64,000 bases of DNA from Planctomycetota bacterium (GTDB lineage Bacteria > Planctomycetota > Brocadiia > Brocadiales > Bathyanammoxibiaceae), in the NCBI GenBank assembly GCA_016209685.1, contig JACQVQ010000012.1, forward strand, positions 235,584 through 299,583, given 5' to 3'. Position 1 is the first letter of the stretch; each line of letters begins with the position of its first letter. The notes below the pieces were generated by a model, which worked only from the letters and a program-made list of their open reading frames with translations, did no database searches and was not told where the DNA came from. The position numbers were made by a program, and so were the translations under genes. Below are positions 40,125 to 48,321 of the stretch, in pieces.

Positions 40125-40216
40125 GAGTGCCTCCGTTGACTTTAGATTATATGATTTTAGATTTAAGGATTTGAAATCTAGAAACCTAAAATCCGAAACC
40201 TCAAATCTCTTACTGC

Positions 40217-41053
40217 CTACCTCTTAGCAAAGGTAATAATCTTGACTACGTTCTCTAAGGCATACTGGCCATCACCCTTGCATTCTTCCATGAATTTTTC
40301 CACCGGCCCTCTATAATTCGTAAGTATCTTTTCTGGGGACGTGTGGTAGATAAAGGCCAACATCCTGACGAATCTGGTGAGCTTTTGTCCGTCGTCTTTT
40401 ACAAAGATGTAGATGGGGAACCGTTCCGTTTCAAAGCGGATACCCTCACCCGTTAAAAATCGTTCAACGTGCTCGGCGTAGTACGGATAGCCAAATTCCA
40501 ATACGTCGGCCCTGCCGGACGTAATCAGGTCGTAGAGCTTATACGCCTGGCCTTCCAGGGATTCAATGATTACCATGGCAAACCCGTTGGGTCTGAGGAG
40601 GCGGAGCGTATCGGAAAAGATATTATCCCATTCCGCCTGGGGGAAATAGTAAAAACTCTCGGAAAATAGTACAAGGTCAAACAACCCCTCTTGCCCCTTG
40701 ATGGTCTTCAGATACTCCTTTACGGGTTTATTAACGGGTTGAATAAGATTGAGACCTTGTTTCTTAATCCCCCCTACTAACCTTTTAAAGGCCGACGTCT
40801 CTGGTTCAAGTGCGACGTATTTTAGTCTGGGTAGTTTCTCCCTTAACTCCGCAACCAGTGGCAGGACCATCTCACCATCACTGCACCCTACGTCCAGCAC
40901 GCTAAAATCATACTCTTTAGGGACGCCCTGAAGCCTCTTTTCCAGGATTTTCCTGAGGTGACCCCTGGTAACCTCAGATTCGTTTGACCCCTCAAGAAAT
41001 GCCCTTAGCTCAGTATAATACTCTACGTGCCGTTTTGTTGAATCGTTTTTCAT
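40217..41053 (-). CDS. Class I SAM-dependent methyltransferase
   Basis: A 278-residue methyltransferase. Motif I is F-S-V-L-D-V-G-C-S-D-G-E-M (about 49-61), the acidic residue after strand 2 is in Y-V-A-L-E-P-E-T, and F-D-L-V-L-F-S-E-S-F-Y-Y is motif IV. The C-terminal half has no diagnostic signature. It follows no clear operon: the next gene downstream (acyl-CoA dehydrogenase) is about 90 nt away across a repeat of TTTAGATT/AAATCTA words. Substrate unknown. Confidence 0.78.
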   Translation of the reverse strand: MKNDSTKRHVEYYTELRAFLEGSNESEVTRGHLRKILEKRLQGVPKEYDFSVLDVGCSDGEMVLPLVAELREKLPRLKYVALEPETSAFKRLVGGIKKQGLNLIQPVNKPVKEYLKTIKGQEGLFDLVLFSESFYYFPQAEWDNIFSDTLRLLRPNGFAMVIIESLEGQAYKLYDLITSGRADVLEFGYPYYAEHVERFLTGEGIRFETERFPIYIFVKDDGQKLTRFVRMLAFIYHTSPEKILTNYRGPVEKFMEECKGDGQYALENVVKIITFAKR

Positions 41054-41328
41054 TGTTAGTGGTAGTTAGAGTTAAGTAATAGTTAATAAAGAATTACAAC
41101 ACCCGAAAGGCAACACAATACCTTTTGTCTATGTTATTTTCAAGTCTTTATAATAACCAGGTGGTGTAATATATCTTGTGAAATCTTAGATTTACACAAT
41201 TTTCTTGATACTACCTCTAAATGAGAATAAGGTAAGTTGCATATAGATGCAGTATCATGTATTAACTTTAATTTAGAATTGCCAACTATTATTAACAAAA
41301 GCATAATTTAATAAACTCGGTCTGGGTC

Positions 41329-42240
41329 ATGAAAAGAAGGAAGATAATTATAGCCTGTATAATATTAGCCCTGGTTATATCTTCTGCTGTCTTGGCAAAG
41401 ATGCCTGAAGGAGTAGAGAAAAAAAGGAATGGCGGGCTTGCAAAAGATACTATTAACCTTAAAGACATTACCGAAAAGATTGGGACTAAAGAAATCACTG
41501 CAACTCCACATGTAGTCCCGACAGGGCAAGAGGTTACTTTGCGTTGGAAGGTTTTACCAAAAAACCCTGGAGATATGATAAATGCGACGATTGAAGTCCA
41601 TTATGAAGGATTTAATTCTGGCAAATTTATTGATCTTCCAAAGACTGGACAAATGACAGTATGTCCTTTGGGAAATACGACGTATTATCTGGTTATATCG
41701 CTTGGAGCTGAACATGTCCGGCTTGCCGAAGTTAATGTAAAATCGCCCTGCCCGGTAGTAACCATCACTGAAGAAAATATGCAAGAAATTGCCCAAGCCA
41801 TGAGGCCAGGAATGGTTGCTTTTGATCCAAACATTACTATTCAAGACATCAACCTCAAAATTAATCCTTATGGTATTTCAATCTCATTGGAAATCAAGAA
41901 AAAGATGGAAGTCTTTCCCGATATTGATATTAAGATGGATGTATTGGCTTATCCAAAGATAGAAGGCAACCATATAAAAATGGACATCAGAAGATATGAT
42001 GTTGATATTCCTATTGCCTCAAAAGAAAGAAGAATAATTATTGGTGTTTTCACATTCGGAATTTCTGAGGGACTACTGAGAGGACTTGAGGACTATTGCA
42101 AGGATAAATACAGCTTAAAGGTAAAAGAAGAAATAGAGAAACGTTTCAATAGGTTTGCAACATTTAAACCTGATGATACTCCAATTGTAAGACTATCCAA
42201 GGGCAAGATGGATTTTATTATATGTAAAAAATGCAAGTAA
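41329..42240 (+). CDS. Exported hypothetical protein
   Basis: A 303-residue protein with a clear signal peptide (M-K-R-R-K-I-I-I-A-C-I-I-L-A-L-V-I-S-S, cut probably after V-L-A near 23). The mature part looks beta-rich, including a segment like a bacterial Ig-type domain (T-A-T-P-H-V-V-P-T-G-Q-E-V-T-L-R-W-K, about 57-74), followed by an alpha/beta region. It ends in C-K-K-C-K. The gene is AT-rich compared with its neighbours, suggesting a different origin. No family recognised; likely periplasmic or surface. A 275-nt AT-rich spacer without recognisable genes lies upstream. Confidence 0.65.
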   Translation: MKRRKIIIACIILALVISSAVLAKMPEGVEKKRNGGLAKDTINLKDITEKIGTKEITATPHVVPTGQEVTLRWKVLPKNPGDMINATIEVHYEGFNSGKFIDLPKTGQMTVCPLGNTTYYLVISLGAEHVRLAEVNVKSPCPVVTITEENMQEIAQAMRPGMVAFDPNITIQDINLKINPYGISISLEIKKKMEVFPDIDIKMDVLAYPKIEGNHIKMDIRRYDVDIPIASKERRIIIGVFTFGISEGLLRGLEDYCKDKYSLKVKEEIEKRFNRFATFKPDDTPIVRLSKGKMDFIICKKCK

Positions 42241-42382
42241 ACTTTATAAGGTGTCTTGTTTTTCACTAGCCATCCTTTGGCCTTTTTTATATATTATTGC
42301 CTCTACAATAGCAATACAAAGTGGATGGCTGGGCCTTTACCAAGCCGGCCGATACGGTTCCTGTCTTTGGAGTAATCTACTA

Positions 42383-43873
42383 ATGATTCAGGGAAAGAAT
42401 TTTATAGGTGGAGAGTTCGTTAATACAAAGGGAGAGACCTTTGAGAAGAGGAACCCCGCCAGTACGGATGAACTCCTGGGGGTCTTCCCTCTATCGGAGC
42501 AAAGGGATATTGAAAGGGCCGTAGAGGCCGCCGGGTCTGCCTACCCGCAGTGGAGGGCCCTCTCCAGGGTACGCAGGGGAGAATACATAGACCACCTCGT
42601 CCAGGTACTAAAGAGGGAGAAAGAGAGTCTCTCCACCCTCCTGTCCAGGGAACAGGGGAAGAGCATCACCGAGGCCAGGGCAGAGGTCACCGAGGGCATA
42701 CACATGTTACAGTACGTGTTTGGCACCTCCAGGATGCCCTTCGGGGACGTAGTCTCCTCTGAGATTGCGGAGAAGGACTCCTTCATGCGACGGAAGCCCA
42801 AGGGCGTTATAGGAGTTATCACCCCCTGGAACTTCCCCTTCGCAATACCCCTATGGCTAATAGGCCCCTCCCTCCTGGAAGGCAATACCGTGGTGTTCAA
42901 ACCCTCCAGGGAGACGCCCTGTGTCGCACAGAAACTAATGGAGGCCGTCCAGGAGGTAGGGATACCGCTTGGGGTCATAAACATGCTCCACGGCAGTGGG
43001 GAGAAGGTGGGGATGCCCATAGTAAGACATCCTAAAGTGGTAGTACTCCTATTTACCGGCTCGGCAGAGGTAGGCCAGCAGATAAGAAAGGTCTCTGCCG
43101 AACTGCCGGACAGGATGTGCGCCTGCGAGATGGGGGGAAAGAATGCCATTATCGTACTGGACGATGCAGACGTAGAATTGGCCGTCAATGCCTCGGTCAT
43201 CAGTGCCTTCAAGACCTCCGGACAGCGATGCACTGCGGCCAGCCGCCTGATTGTCCATACCAGGGTATTAAAGGAATTCCAGAAACGCTTCGTGGAGACC
43301 ACTAAAAGGATAAGGATTGGCGACCCCCTTGACCCTGACAATTTTACAGGCCCCGTGATAAACGAGACCCAGATGAATAAAATCCTCCAGTATAACGAAC
43401 TGGCCAAAAAAGAGGGGGTAGAGGTGCTACTGGGCGGAGGTAGGCTAAAAGGGCCGCAATATGATAAGGGATACTTCCTGTCACCTTTTGTTTATAGGAC
43501 AAAACCCAACCCAAAGAGTGTGGTACTGAAGGAAGAGGTATTTGGCCCCCACGTGGCCATCATCCCCGTAAAAGACCTGGAGGAGGCCATAGCGGTACAT
43601 AACGATACGGACTACGGGCTGGTAGTCTCGGTAATTACGGAAGACTACCGCAAGGCCAGGGAAATCAGAGAAAGGTGCGAGTACGGCCTGGGCTACATGA
43701 ACCTGCCCACCATAGGGGCTGAGGTTCACCTGCCCTTCGGAGGCGCTAAGAAGAGCGGTACGGGTCTCCCCTCTGCCAGCACGCTCATTGACGTGGTGAC
43801 CCATCGCACTGCCTGGACGGTGAACCATGCCAGGGAGATAAAGATGGCCCAGGGGATGGGGGTTAAACTCTAG
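42383..43873 (+). CDS. NAD(P)-dependent aldehyde dehydrogenase
   Basis: A 496-residue enzyme of the ALDH superfamily. It has I-T-P-W-N-F-P-F-A (about 153-161), F-T-G-S-A-E-V-G-Q, the catalytic glutamate in C-E-M-G-G-K-N and the catalytic cysteine in S-G-Q-R-C-T-A-A (about 283), plus E-E-V-F-G-P-H near 385. I chose ATG 42383, where similarity begins (M-I-Q-G-K-N-F-I-G-G-E-F). The open frame extends 44 codons upstream but looks non-coding. proC lies next, so pyrroline-5-carboxylate or a related semialdehyde is a possible substrate, but this is inference only. Confidence 0.88.
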   Translation: MIQGKNFIGGEFVNTKGETFEKRNPASTDELLGVFPLSEQRDIERAVEAAGSAYPQWRALSRVRRGEYIDHLVQVLKREKESLSTLLSREQGKSITEARAEVTEGIHMLQYVFGTSRMPFGDVVSSEIAEKDSFMRRKPKGVIGVITPWNFPFAIPLWLIGPSLLEGNTVVFKPSRETPCVAQKLMEAVQEVGIPLGVINMLHGSGEKVGMPIVRHPKVVVLLFTGSAEVGQQIRKVSAELPDRMCACEMGGKNAIIVLDDADVELAVNASVISAFKTSGQRCTAASRLIVHTRVLKEFQKRFVETTKRIRIGDPLDPDNFTGPVINETQMNKILQYNELAKKEGVEVLLGGGRLKGPQYDKGYFLSPFVYRTKPNPKSVVLKEEVFGPHVAIIPVKDLEEAIAVHNDTDYGLVVSVITEDYRKAREIRERCEYGLGYMNLPTIGAEVHLPFGGAKKSGTGLPSASTLIDVVTHRTAWTVNHAREIKMAQGMGVKL

Positions 43874-43879
43874 GAGAGG

Positions 43880-43940
43880 CAATTGGAAATTGCAAATTGA
43901 AAATTTTAAAATTTAAATTTTACAATTTCCAATTTACAAT
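43880..43940. repeat. AT-rich palindromic intergenic repeat
   Basis: AATTGGAAATTGCAAATTG followed by the complementary series, between the aldehyde dehydrogenase and proC genes. Confidence 0.8.
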
Positions 43941-43963
43941 TCTCTTAACTTTAGGAGAAATAT

Positions 43964-44788
43964 ATGATTAAGGGAGGTTTCGGCCTTATCGGTGCCGGAA
44001 AGATGGGAGAGGCCCTCCTTAGGGGTATCCTCAAGGCAGGGCTAACTAGGCCAGAGGATTTTGTAATTAATGATATTAACGAGGCACGCTGTAAGGAACT
44101 GGCAAAGGAGCTGGGGGTAAAATTTGTTGCCAGAGGCGAGGACGTACCCGAAAAAGCAGGGTGCATCCTCCTGGCAGTAAAACCCCAGGACGTAAAAAAC
44201 GTCCTCTCCCGGATAAGGGAAGGGGTAAGCCCTAAGGAACACCTCCTGATTTCCATTGCGGCAGGTATACCCATCCGTTTTCTGGAGGACTTTCTCAAAC
44301 CTGACTGCAGGGTCGTAAGGGTCATGCCCAACGCCGCCTGCATGGTGTCAGAGGCCGCCTCCTGCTATTGTCTGGGCAAGAGCGCCACAAAGGAAGACGC
44401 CCTCCTTGTAGAAAAGGTACTGGGTGCAGTGGGGAAGGCCTTTAAGGTGGAGGAGAAATACCTGGATGCCGTAACGGGTCTCAGCGGTAGTGGCCCTGCC
44501 TATGCGGCACTGATTATTGAGGGTCTATCAGATGGCGGGGTGAAGATGGGCCTGCCAAGAGATACTGCCACCCAACTGGCCGCCCAGACCCTCCTCGGTG
44601 CGGCGAAGATGATACTCATCGGCTACCAGCCAGGACAGTTAAGGGACATAGTCACCTCCCCCGGAGGCACGACCATAGAAGGGTTACAGGTCCTTGAGAA
44701 AGGGGCCGTCCGAGCCTCCCTCATTGCTGCCGTAGAGGCCGCCACGTTGAAGTCAAAGGCGTTGGGGGAGAGGTTTGCCGAGAAGTGA
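43964..44788 (+). CDS. proC: Pyrroline-5-carboxylate reductase
   Basis: A 274-residue NAD(P)H enzyme making proline. It has the N-terminal dinucleotide-binding G-L-I-G-A-G-K-M-G-E-A-L (7-18), V-R-V-M-P-N-A-A near 120, G-L-S-G-S-G-P-A-Y near 170 and D-I-V-T-S-P-G-G-T-T near 230, all family signatures. TAGGAGAA lies upstream of the ATG. It is the last chromosomal-type gene before an AT-rich restriction-modification insert. Confidence 0.95.
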   Translation: MIKGGFGLIGAGKMGEALLRGILKAGLTRPEDFVINDINEARCKELAKELGVKFVARGEDVPEKAGCILLAVKPQDVKNVLSRIREGVSPKEHLLISIAAGIPIRFLEDFLKPDCRVVRVMPNAACMVSEAASCYCLGKSATKEDALLVEKVLGAVGKAFKVEEKYLDAVTGLSGSGPAYAALIIEGLSDGGVKMGLPRDTATQLAAQTLLGAAKMILIGYQPGQLRDIVTSPGGTTIEGLQVLEKGAVRASLIAAVEAATLKSKALGERFAEK

Positions 44789-44797
44789 GTTCCTACG

Positions 44798-44826
44798 TTG
44801 ACAATAATTCCCTTCTGTTGTAAATT
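44798..44826 (+). promoter_or_regulatory. Promoter in front of the HicB-like/restriction-modification unit
   Basis: TTGACA (44798-44803), 17-nt spacer, TAAATT (44821-44826). A second weaker TTGACA-N15-TAAGAT pair overlaps further downstream (44832-44858). Confidence 0.65.
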
Positions 44827-44870
44827 TAATTTTGACATTTGTTTACGGTTGATAAGATGAAGTGAGAAAT

Positions 44871-45029
44871 ATGAGGTTTAAAGCAATAATAGAACCTGAC
44901 GGAGATGGCTTTCATGCAAGAGTACCTGCCCTTCCTGGCTGTGGTACGTGGGGGCATACTGTAGAAGGATCCCTTGCGAACATTAAAGAGGCTATAGAGT
45001 TGTATCTGGAGACCCCACGTGTCTCTTAG
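44871..45029 (+). CDS. Short HicB-like protein
   Basis: A 52-residue protein with the HicB N-terminal pattern: F-K-A-I-I-E-P-D-G-D-G-F-H-A-R-V-P-A-L-P-G-C, then T-V-E-G-S-L-A-N-I-K-E-A-I-E-L-Y-L-E. HicB normally neutralises the HicA mRNA interferase and also binds DNA through a C-terminal domain, which is missing here. There is no room for hicA upstream. Its stop overlaps the GTG start of the methyltransferase by 11 nt, so it is translationally coupled to it and could be a small regulator of the restriction-modification unit. Confidence 0.65.
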   Translation: MRFKAIIEPDGDGFHARVPALPGCGTWGHTVEGSLANIKEAIELYLETPRVS

Positions 45030-46179
45030 GAGAGTCAAAAGTTTTGGCCAGGATAGGCTTGACAACTGGAGAAACATGTTAATCTCTGAAGACAACCTTA
45101 AGGCGTTAAGGGCTTTAATACAGGAACCAAACGTCAAAGGGAAGGTCCGGTTAATATACATAGACCCACCGTTTGCTACAAACCAAGAATTTAAGCACGG
45201 GGGGTTGCGGACTTCAACTGTTAGTTATAGCCCTGAAGATGAAATGGCATACAACGACCGACTTGTGGGGGCAGAATATATTGAGTTTCTAAGGGAAAGG
45301 ATAGTTCTTCTTAGAGAAATACTTTCCGATGATGGTTCAATATATGTTCATATTGATTGGAAGATGGGGCACTACGTAAAGGTTTTGATGGATGAAATTT
45401 TTGGCCAGGAGCGATTTGTTAACGATATTACCAGGATAAAATGCAACCCTAAAAATTTTGAAAGAAAGGGTTATGGGAATATAAAGGATATTGTTCTCTT
45501 TTATTCAAAAACGAATCAGTACGTATGGAATGAACCTAGAGAGGAGATGACAGAGGAGGATATAAGGCGGTTGTTTCCAAAGGTTGATGAAAAGGGCAGA
45601 AGATATACAACTACACCACTTCATGCACCTGGGGAAACAAAAAATGGGCCTACAGGTAAACTCTGGAAAGGGCTAAAACCCCCAAAAGGCAGACATTGGA
45701 GGTATCCGCCGGATGAACTAGATAGGCTAAATGCACAGTGTTTAATTGAGTGGTCTTCTACTGGGAATCCCAGGAAAAAGATTTATGCAGATGAGGTGCT
45801 GGCAAAAGGCAAAAAACGACAGGATATTTGGGAATTCAAAGACCCTCCTTATCCTACGTATCCGACAGAAAAAAATCTAGAAATGCTAGAGATGCTTATA
45901 GAGGCATCATCTAATCCTGACGATTTGGTGTTGGATTGTTTTGCTGGCTCGGGAACTACCCTCGTTGCAGCAGAAGCGACACGAAGAAGATGGATAGGAA
46001 TAGATGATTCTAAAGTTGCTATAGAAGTTTGTCAGAAAAGATTAAATTCGGTAAGCAATATTTCAGCATTTGACCTATACCTGCTTAAAGAGGAAAAGGA
46101 AAAATCTTTGGTGGAGTCTATAAGTGAAAAGAACTATAGATATCATAAAAAACCCAGAAAAGCTAAATCTTTGGGTTAG
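45019..46179 (+). CDS. DNA methyltransferase, beta-class (type II modification)
   Basis: A 386-residue site-specific DNA methyltransferase. The catalytic motif comes first, Y-I-D-P-P-F-A (48-54), and the SAM-binding motif L-D-C-F-A-G-S-G-T-T near 305-314, the IV...I order of beta-class N6-adenine or N4-cytosine enzymes. The target-recognition region lies between (about 100-290). The start is GTG 45019; Met20 is an alternative. It overlaps the HicB-like gene upstream and, by 56 nt, the nuclease gene downstream, a compact restriction-modification layout. AT-rich and probably horizontally acquired. Confidence 0.9.
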   Translation: MSLRRVKSFGQDRLDNWRNMLISEDNLKALRALIQEPNVKGKVRLIYIDPPFATNQEFKHGGLRTSTVSYSPEDEMAYNDRLVGAEYIEFLRERIVLLREILSDDGSIYVHIDWKMGHYVKVLMDEIFGQERFVNDITRIKCNPKNFERKGYGNIKDIVLFYSKTNQYVWNEPREEMTEEDIRRLFPKVDEKGRRYTTTPLHAPGETKNGPTGKLWKGLKPPKGRHWRYPPDELDRLNAQCLIEWSSTGNPRKKIYADEVLAKGKKRQDIWEFKDPPYPTYPTEKNLEMLEMLIEASSNPDDLVLDCFAGSGTTLVAAEATRRRWIGIDDSKVAIEVCQKRLNSVSNISAFDLYLLKEEKEKSLVESISEKNYRYHKKPRKAKSLG

Positions 46180-46960
46180 AAAAAGTATTGAACTATTCAA
46201 AGAAACAGCTTACCTAGATAATATCCAGGAAGTATACCCTTTCGAGAGTGCCCTGCCTCTGAGAAAGGAAGATGAAATCCGCAGGGAAATAATTCAAGCT
46301 CACCATAACAGAAATACGGAAAGATTGCTGGACGTACTTATAGCTCAGGCTAAATTTCCCTATGAAGATCCAATATGGTATTTGGTAAAGGAAGTAAAAG
46401 ACTGTGCAAGAAAAAATCCACAACAAATTAAAAGGATTGCAGGTATTTTGTATTCAATGACGGCAGAAGAGGCTTTAGCTCGTTTGGAATCTCCACCTAA
46501 ACTTAATCAACAAACAGGGCCTATGTTCGGTGCGTGGCTAAGAAAGAACTTTGAATCTCTTGCAATAGAACAATTTAAATCGTCAGACCATGGAACGTTC
46601 ATTCTTGAAGCTTCTGAAGAGGAAGGTAAAAAATTTGTTGGACAAGTTCTAAAACAAGATTTAGAGAAACGTCCCGACCTTGTGGCAAAAGTTAATTCGC
46701 AGTACATTATAGGGGAAGCTAAATGGATTGGTCAGCCTGGTGGCAATCAGGGAAAGCAGGTTAGTGAAGTTTTGAAATTTTGTGGAAATCAAAGAGGAAA
46801 TGTAAGAAGGATTGGTATTGTTGATGGATTTCCCTGGGCGCTTTATAAAAGGAATGGGCGTTTAATTAATTCTAAGGAGGCAATTTTGGTTCAAGAATCT
46901 CCGTATGATATTTTAAGTGCACTTTTGTTAAGGGACTATTTTTGCCGGTTTTTGAGCTAG
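46124..46960 (+). CDS. Probable type II restriction endonuclease
   Basis: A 278-residue protein directly behind and overlapping the methyltransferase. It has a PD-(D/E)xK-like nuclease core near 184-200: R-P-D-L-V-A-K, then I-I-G-E-A-K-W-I-G, with a Q-G-K-Q-V-S-E-V-L-K-F helix following. The overall design recalls Tsp45I-like enzymes, but I cannot assign a recognition site. The start is GTG 46124. Together with the methyltransferase it forms a complete two-gene system inserted between proC and lysC. Confidence 0.78.
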   Translation: MKRTIDIIKNPEKLNLWVRKSIELFKETAYLDNIQEVYPFESALPLRKEDEIRREIIQAHHNRNTERLLDVLIAQAKFPYEDPIWYLVKEVKDCARKNPQQIKRIAGILYSMTAEEALARLESPPKLNQQTGPMFGAWLRKNFESLAIEQFKSSDHGTFILEASEEEGKKFVGQVLKQDLEKRPDLVAKVNSQYIIGEAKWIGQPGGNQGKQVSEVLKFCGNQRGNVRRIGIVDGFPWALYKRNGRLINSKEAILVQESPYDILSALLLRDYFCRFLS

Positions 46961-46969
46961 GGTTTGCAA

Positions 46970-48211
46970 ATGTCCCTAATCGTCCAAAAATTCGGTGGTA
47001 CCTCGGTGTCCGATGCCCAGAAGATAAAGCGGGCCGCTCAGAGAGTAGCGCAGGCCCATAAAGAGGGCAACCAGGTGGTAGTAGTAGTCTCTGCCATGGG
47101 AGACACCACGGACGAACTCTTTGGCCTGGCCCACCAGATTACTGAAAGACCCTCCGCCAGGGAGATGGACATGCTGGTCTCCACCGGGGAGCAGATTTCC
47201 ATTGCACTTATGGCCATGGCCATCCATGCCCTGGGGTATGAGGCCATATCCTTCACCGGAGGCCAGGTGGGCATCGTCACAGACAGCCGCCACACCAAGG
47301 CCAGAATCATGAAGATAGACACCAAAAAGATACGTGAGGAGCTGGACAAAGGGCGGGTAGTGGTGGTGGCTGGCTATCAGGGGATAGACGCCTATAATAA
47401 CATTACCACCCTGGGGCGTGGAGGTTCAGACGCCACGGCGGTGGCCCTGGCCGCCATACTCAAGGCGGATATGTGTGACATCTTCACGGACGTAGCGGGT
47501 ATCTATACGGCAGACCCGAGGGTAGTGCCAGACGCCAGTAAGCTGGAGAGGATTTCTTATGACGAACTCCTGGAACTGGCCAGCCTGGGGGCGCAGGTGA
47601 TGCAGGCCAGGAGCGTAGAGTTCGCCAAAAAATACAACGTGCCTTTCAGGGTAAGGCCCAGTTATAATGACTCTGAGGGGACCCTTGTTTGTCAGGAGGC
47701 AAAGGACATGGAGGACATTGTAGTAAGCGGAGCGGCAGTTACCAGGGACGAGGCCAAGATAACCCTCAGAGGCGTACCCGATAGGCCGGGGGTGGCGGCC
47801 AGGCTCTTTGGAGAACTGGCACGGTGCAACATAAACGTAGACGTGATTATCCAGAACATCGGTTCCCATGGGATGACGGACATCACCTTCACCGTCCCCA
47901 AGGGCGACCTCCAGGAGGCCATGGAGGCAACCAGAAAGATGAAGGAAGAACTCCAGGCCCAGGAGGTCAGCGCCGATAGTAAGATAGCCAAACTCTCCGT
48001 GGTGGGGATAGGCATGAGGAGCCACTGCGGGGTGGCAGAGAAGATGTTCAGTGCCCTGGCCCAGGAAGGGGTAAACATACAGATGATAAGTACCTCTGAG
48101 ATAAAGATTTCTTGTGTCATTGACGAATCCCAGGCAGAACGTGCCCTAAAGGCCGTCCACAGGGCCTTTGAACTCCACAAAGTGGGGGAGAAAACAGGGG
48201 CCAGGGGGTAA
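46970..48211 (+). CDS. lysC: Aspartate kinase
   Basis: A 413-residue kinase that phosphorylates aspartate, the first step to lysine, threonine, methionine and diaminopimelate. It has V-Q-K-F-G-G-T-S-V (5-13), T-T-L-G-R-G-G-S-D-A-T-A (near 146) and two C-terminal ACT domains (about 265-400, with G-V-A-A-R-L-F and S-T-S-E-I-K-I-S), which usually give feedback inhibition. ATG 46970 follows AGGG; the TTG six nt upstream is less likely. It lies right behind the restriction gene and before cimA. Confidence 0.95.
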   Translation: MSLIVQKFGGTSVSDAQKIKRAAQRVAQAHKEGNQVVVVVSAMGDTTDELFGLAHQITERPSAREMDMLVSTGEQISIALMAMAIHALGYEAISFTGGQVGIVTDSRHTKARIMKIDTKKIREELDKGRVVVVAGYQGIDAYNNITTLGRGGSDATAVALAAILKADMCDIFTDVAGIYTADPRVVPDASKLERISYDELLELASLGAQVMQARSVEFAKKYNVPFRVRPSYNDSEGTLVCQEAKDMEDIVVSGAAVTRDEAKITLRGVPDRPGVAARLFGELARCNINVDVIIQNIGSHGMTDITFTVPKGDLQEAMEATRKMKEELQAQEVSADSKIAKLSVVGIGMRSHCGVAEKMFSALAQEGVNIQMISTSEIKISCVIDESQAERALKAVHRAFELHKVGEKTGARG

Positions 48212-48220
48212 GGAGCAAAG

Positions 48221-48267
48221 AAATTGTAAATTGCAAATTTTAAAATTTCCAATTTCCAATTTACAAT
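48221..48267. repeat. AT-rich palindromic intergenic repeat
   Basis: AAATTGTAAATTGCAAATTTT with its complement, followed by CCCTATTCCCTATCCCCTG words before cimA. Confidence 0.8.
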
Positions 48268-48321
48268 GGTTTTTCCCTATTCCCTATCCCCTGACCCCTA
48301 ATCCCTGGATTTTTATATACC

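Noticed and set aside
42251-42382. A 44-residue hydrophobic N-terminus on the aldehyde dehydrogenase
   Set aside because: Family similarity begins at ATG 42383; the upstream hydrophobic codons have no conserved counterpart.
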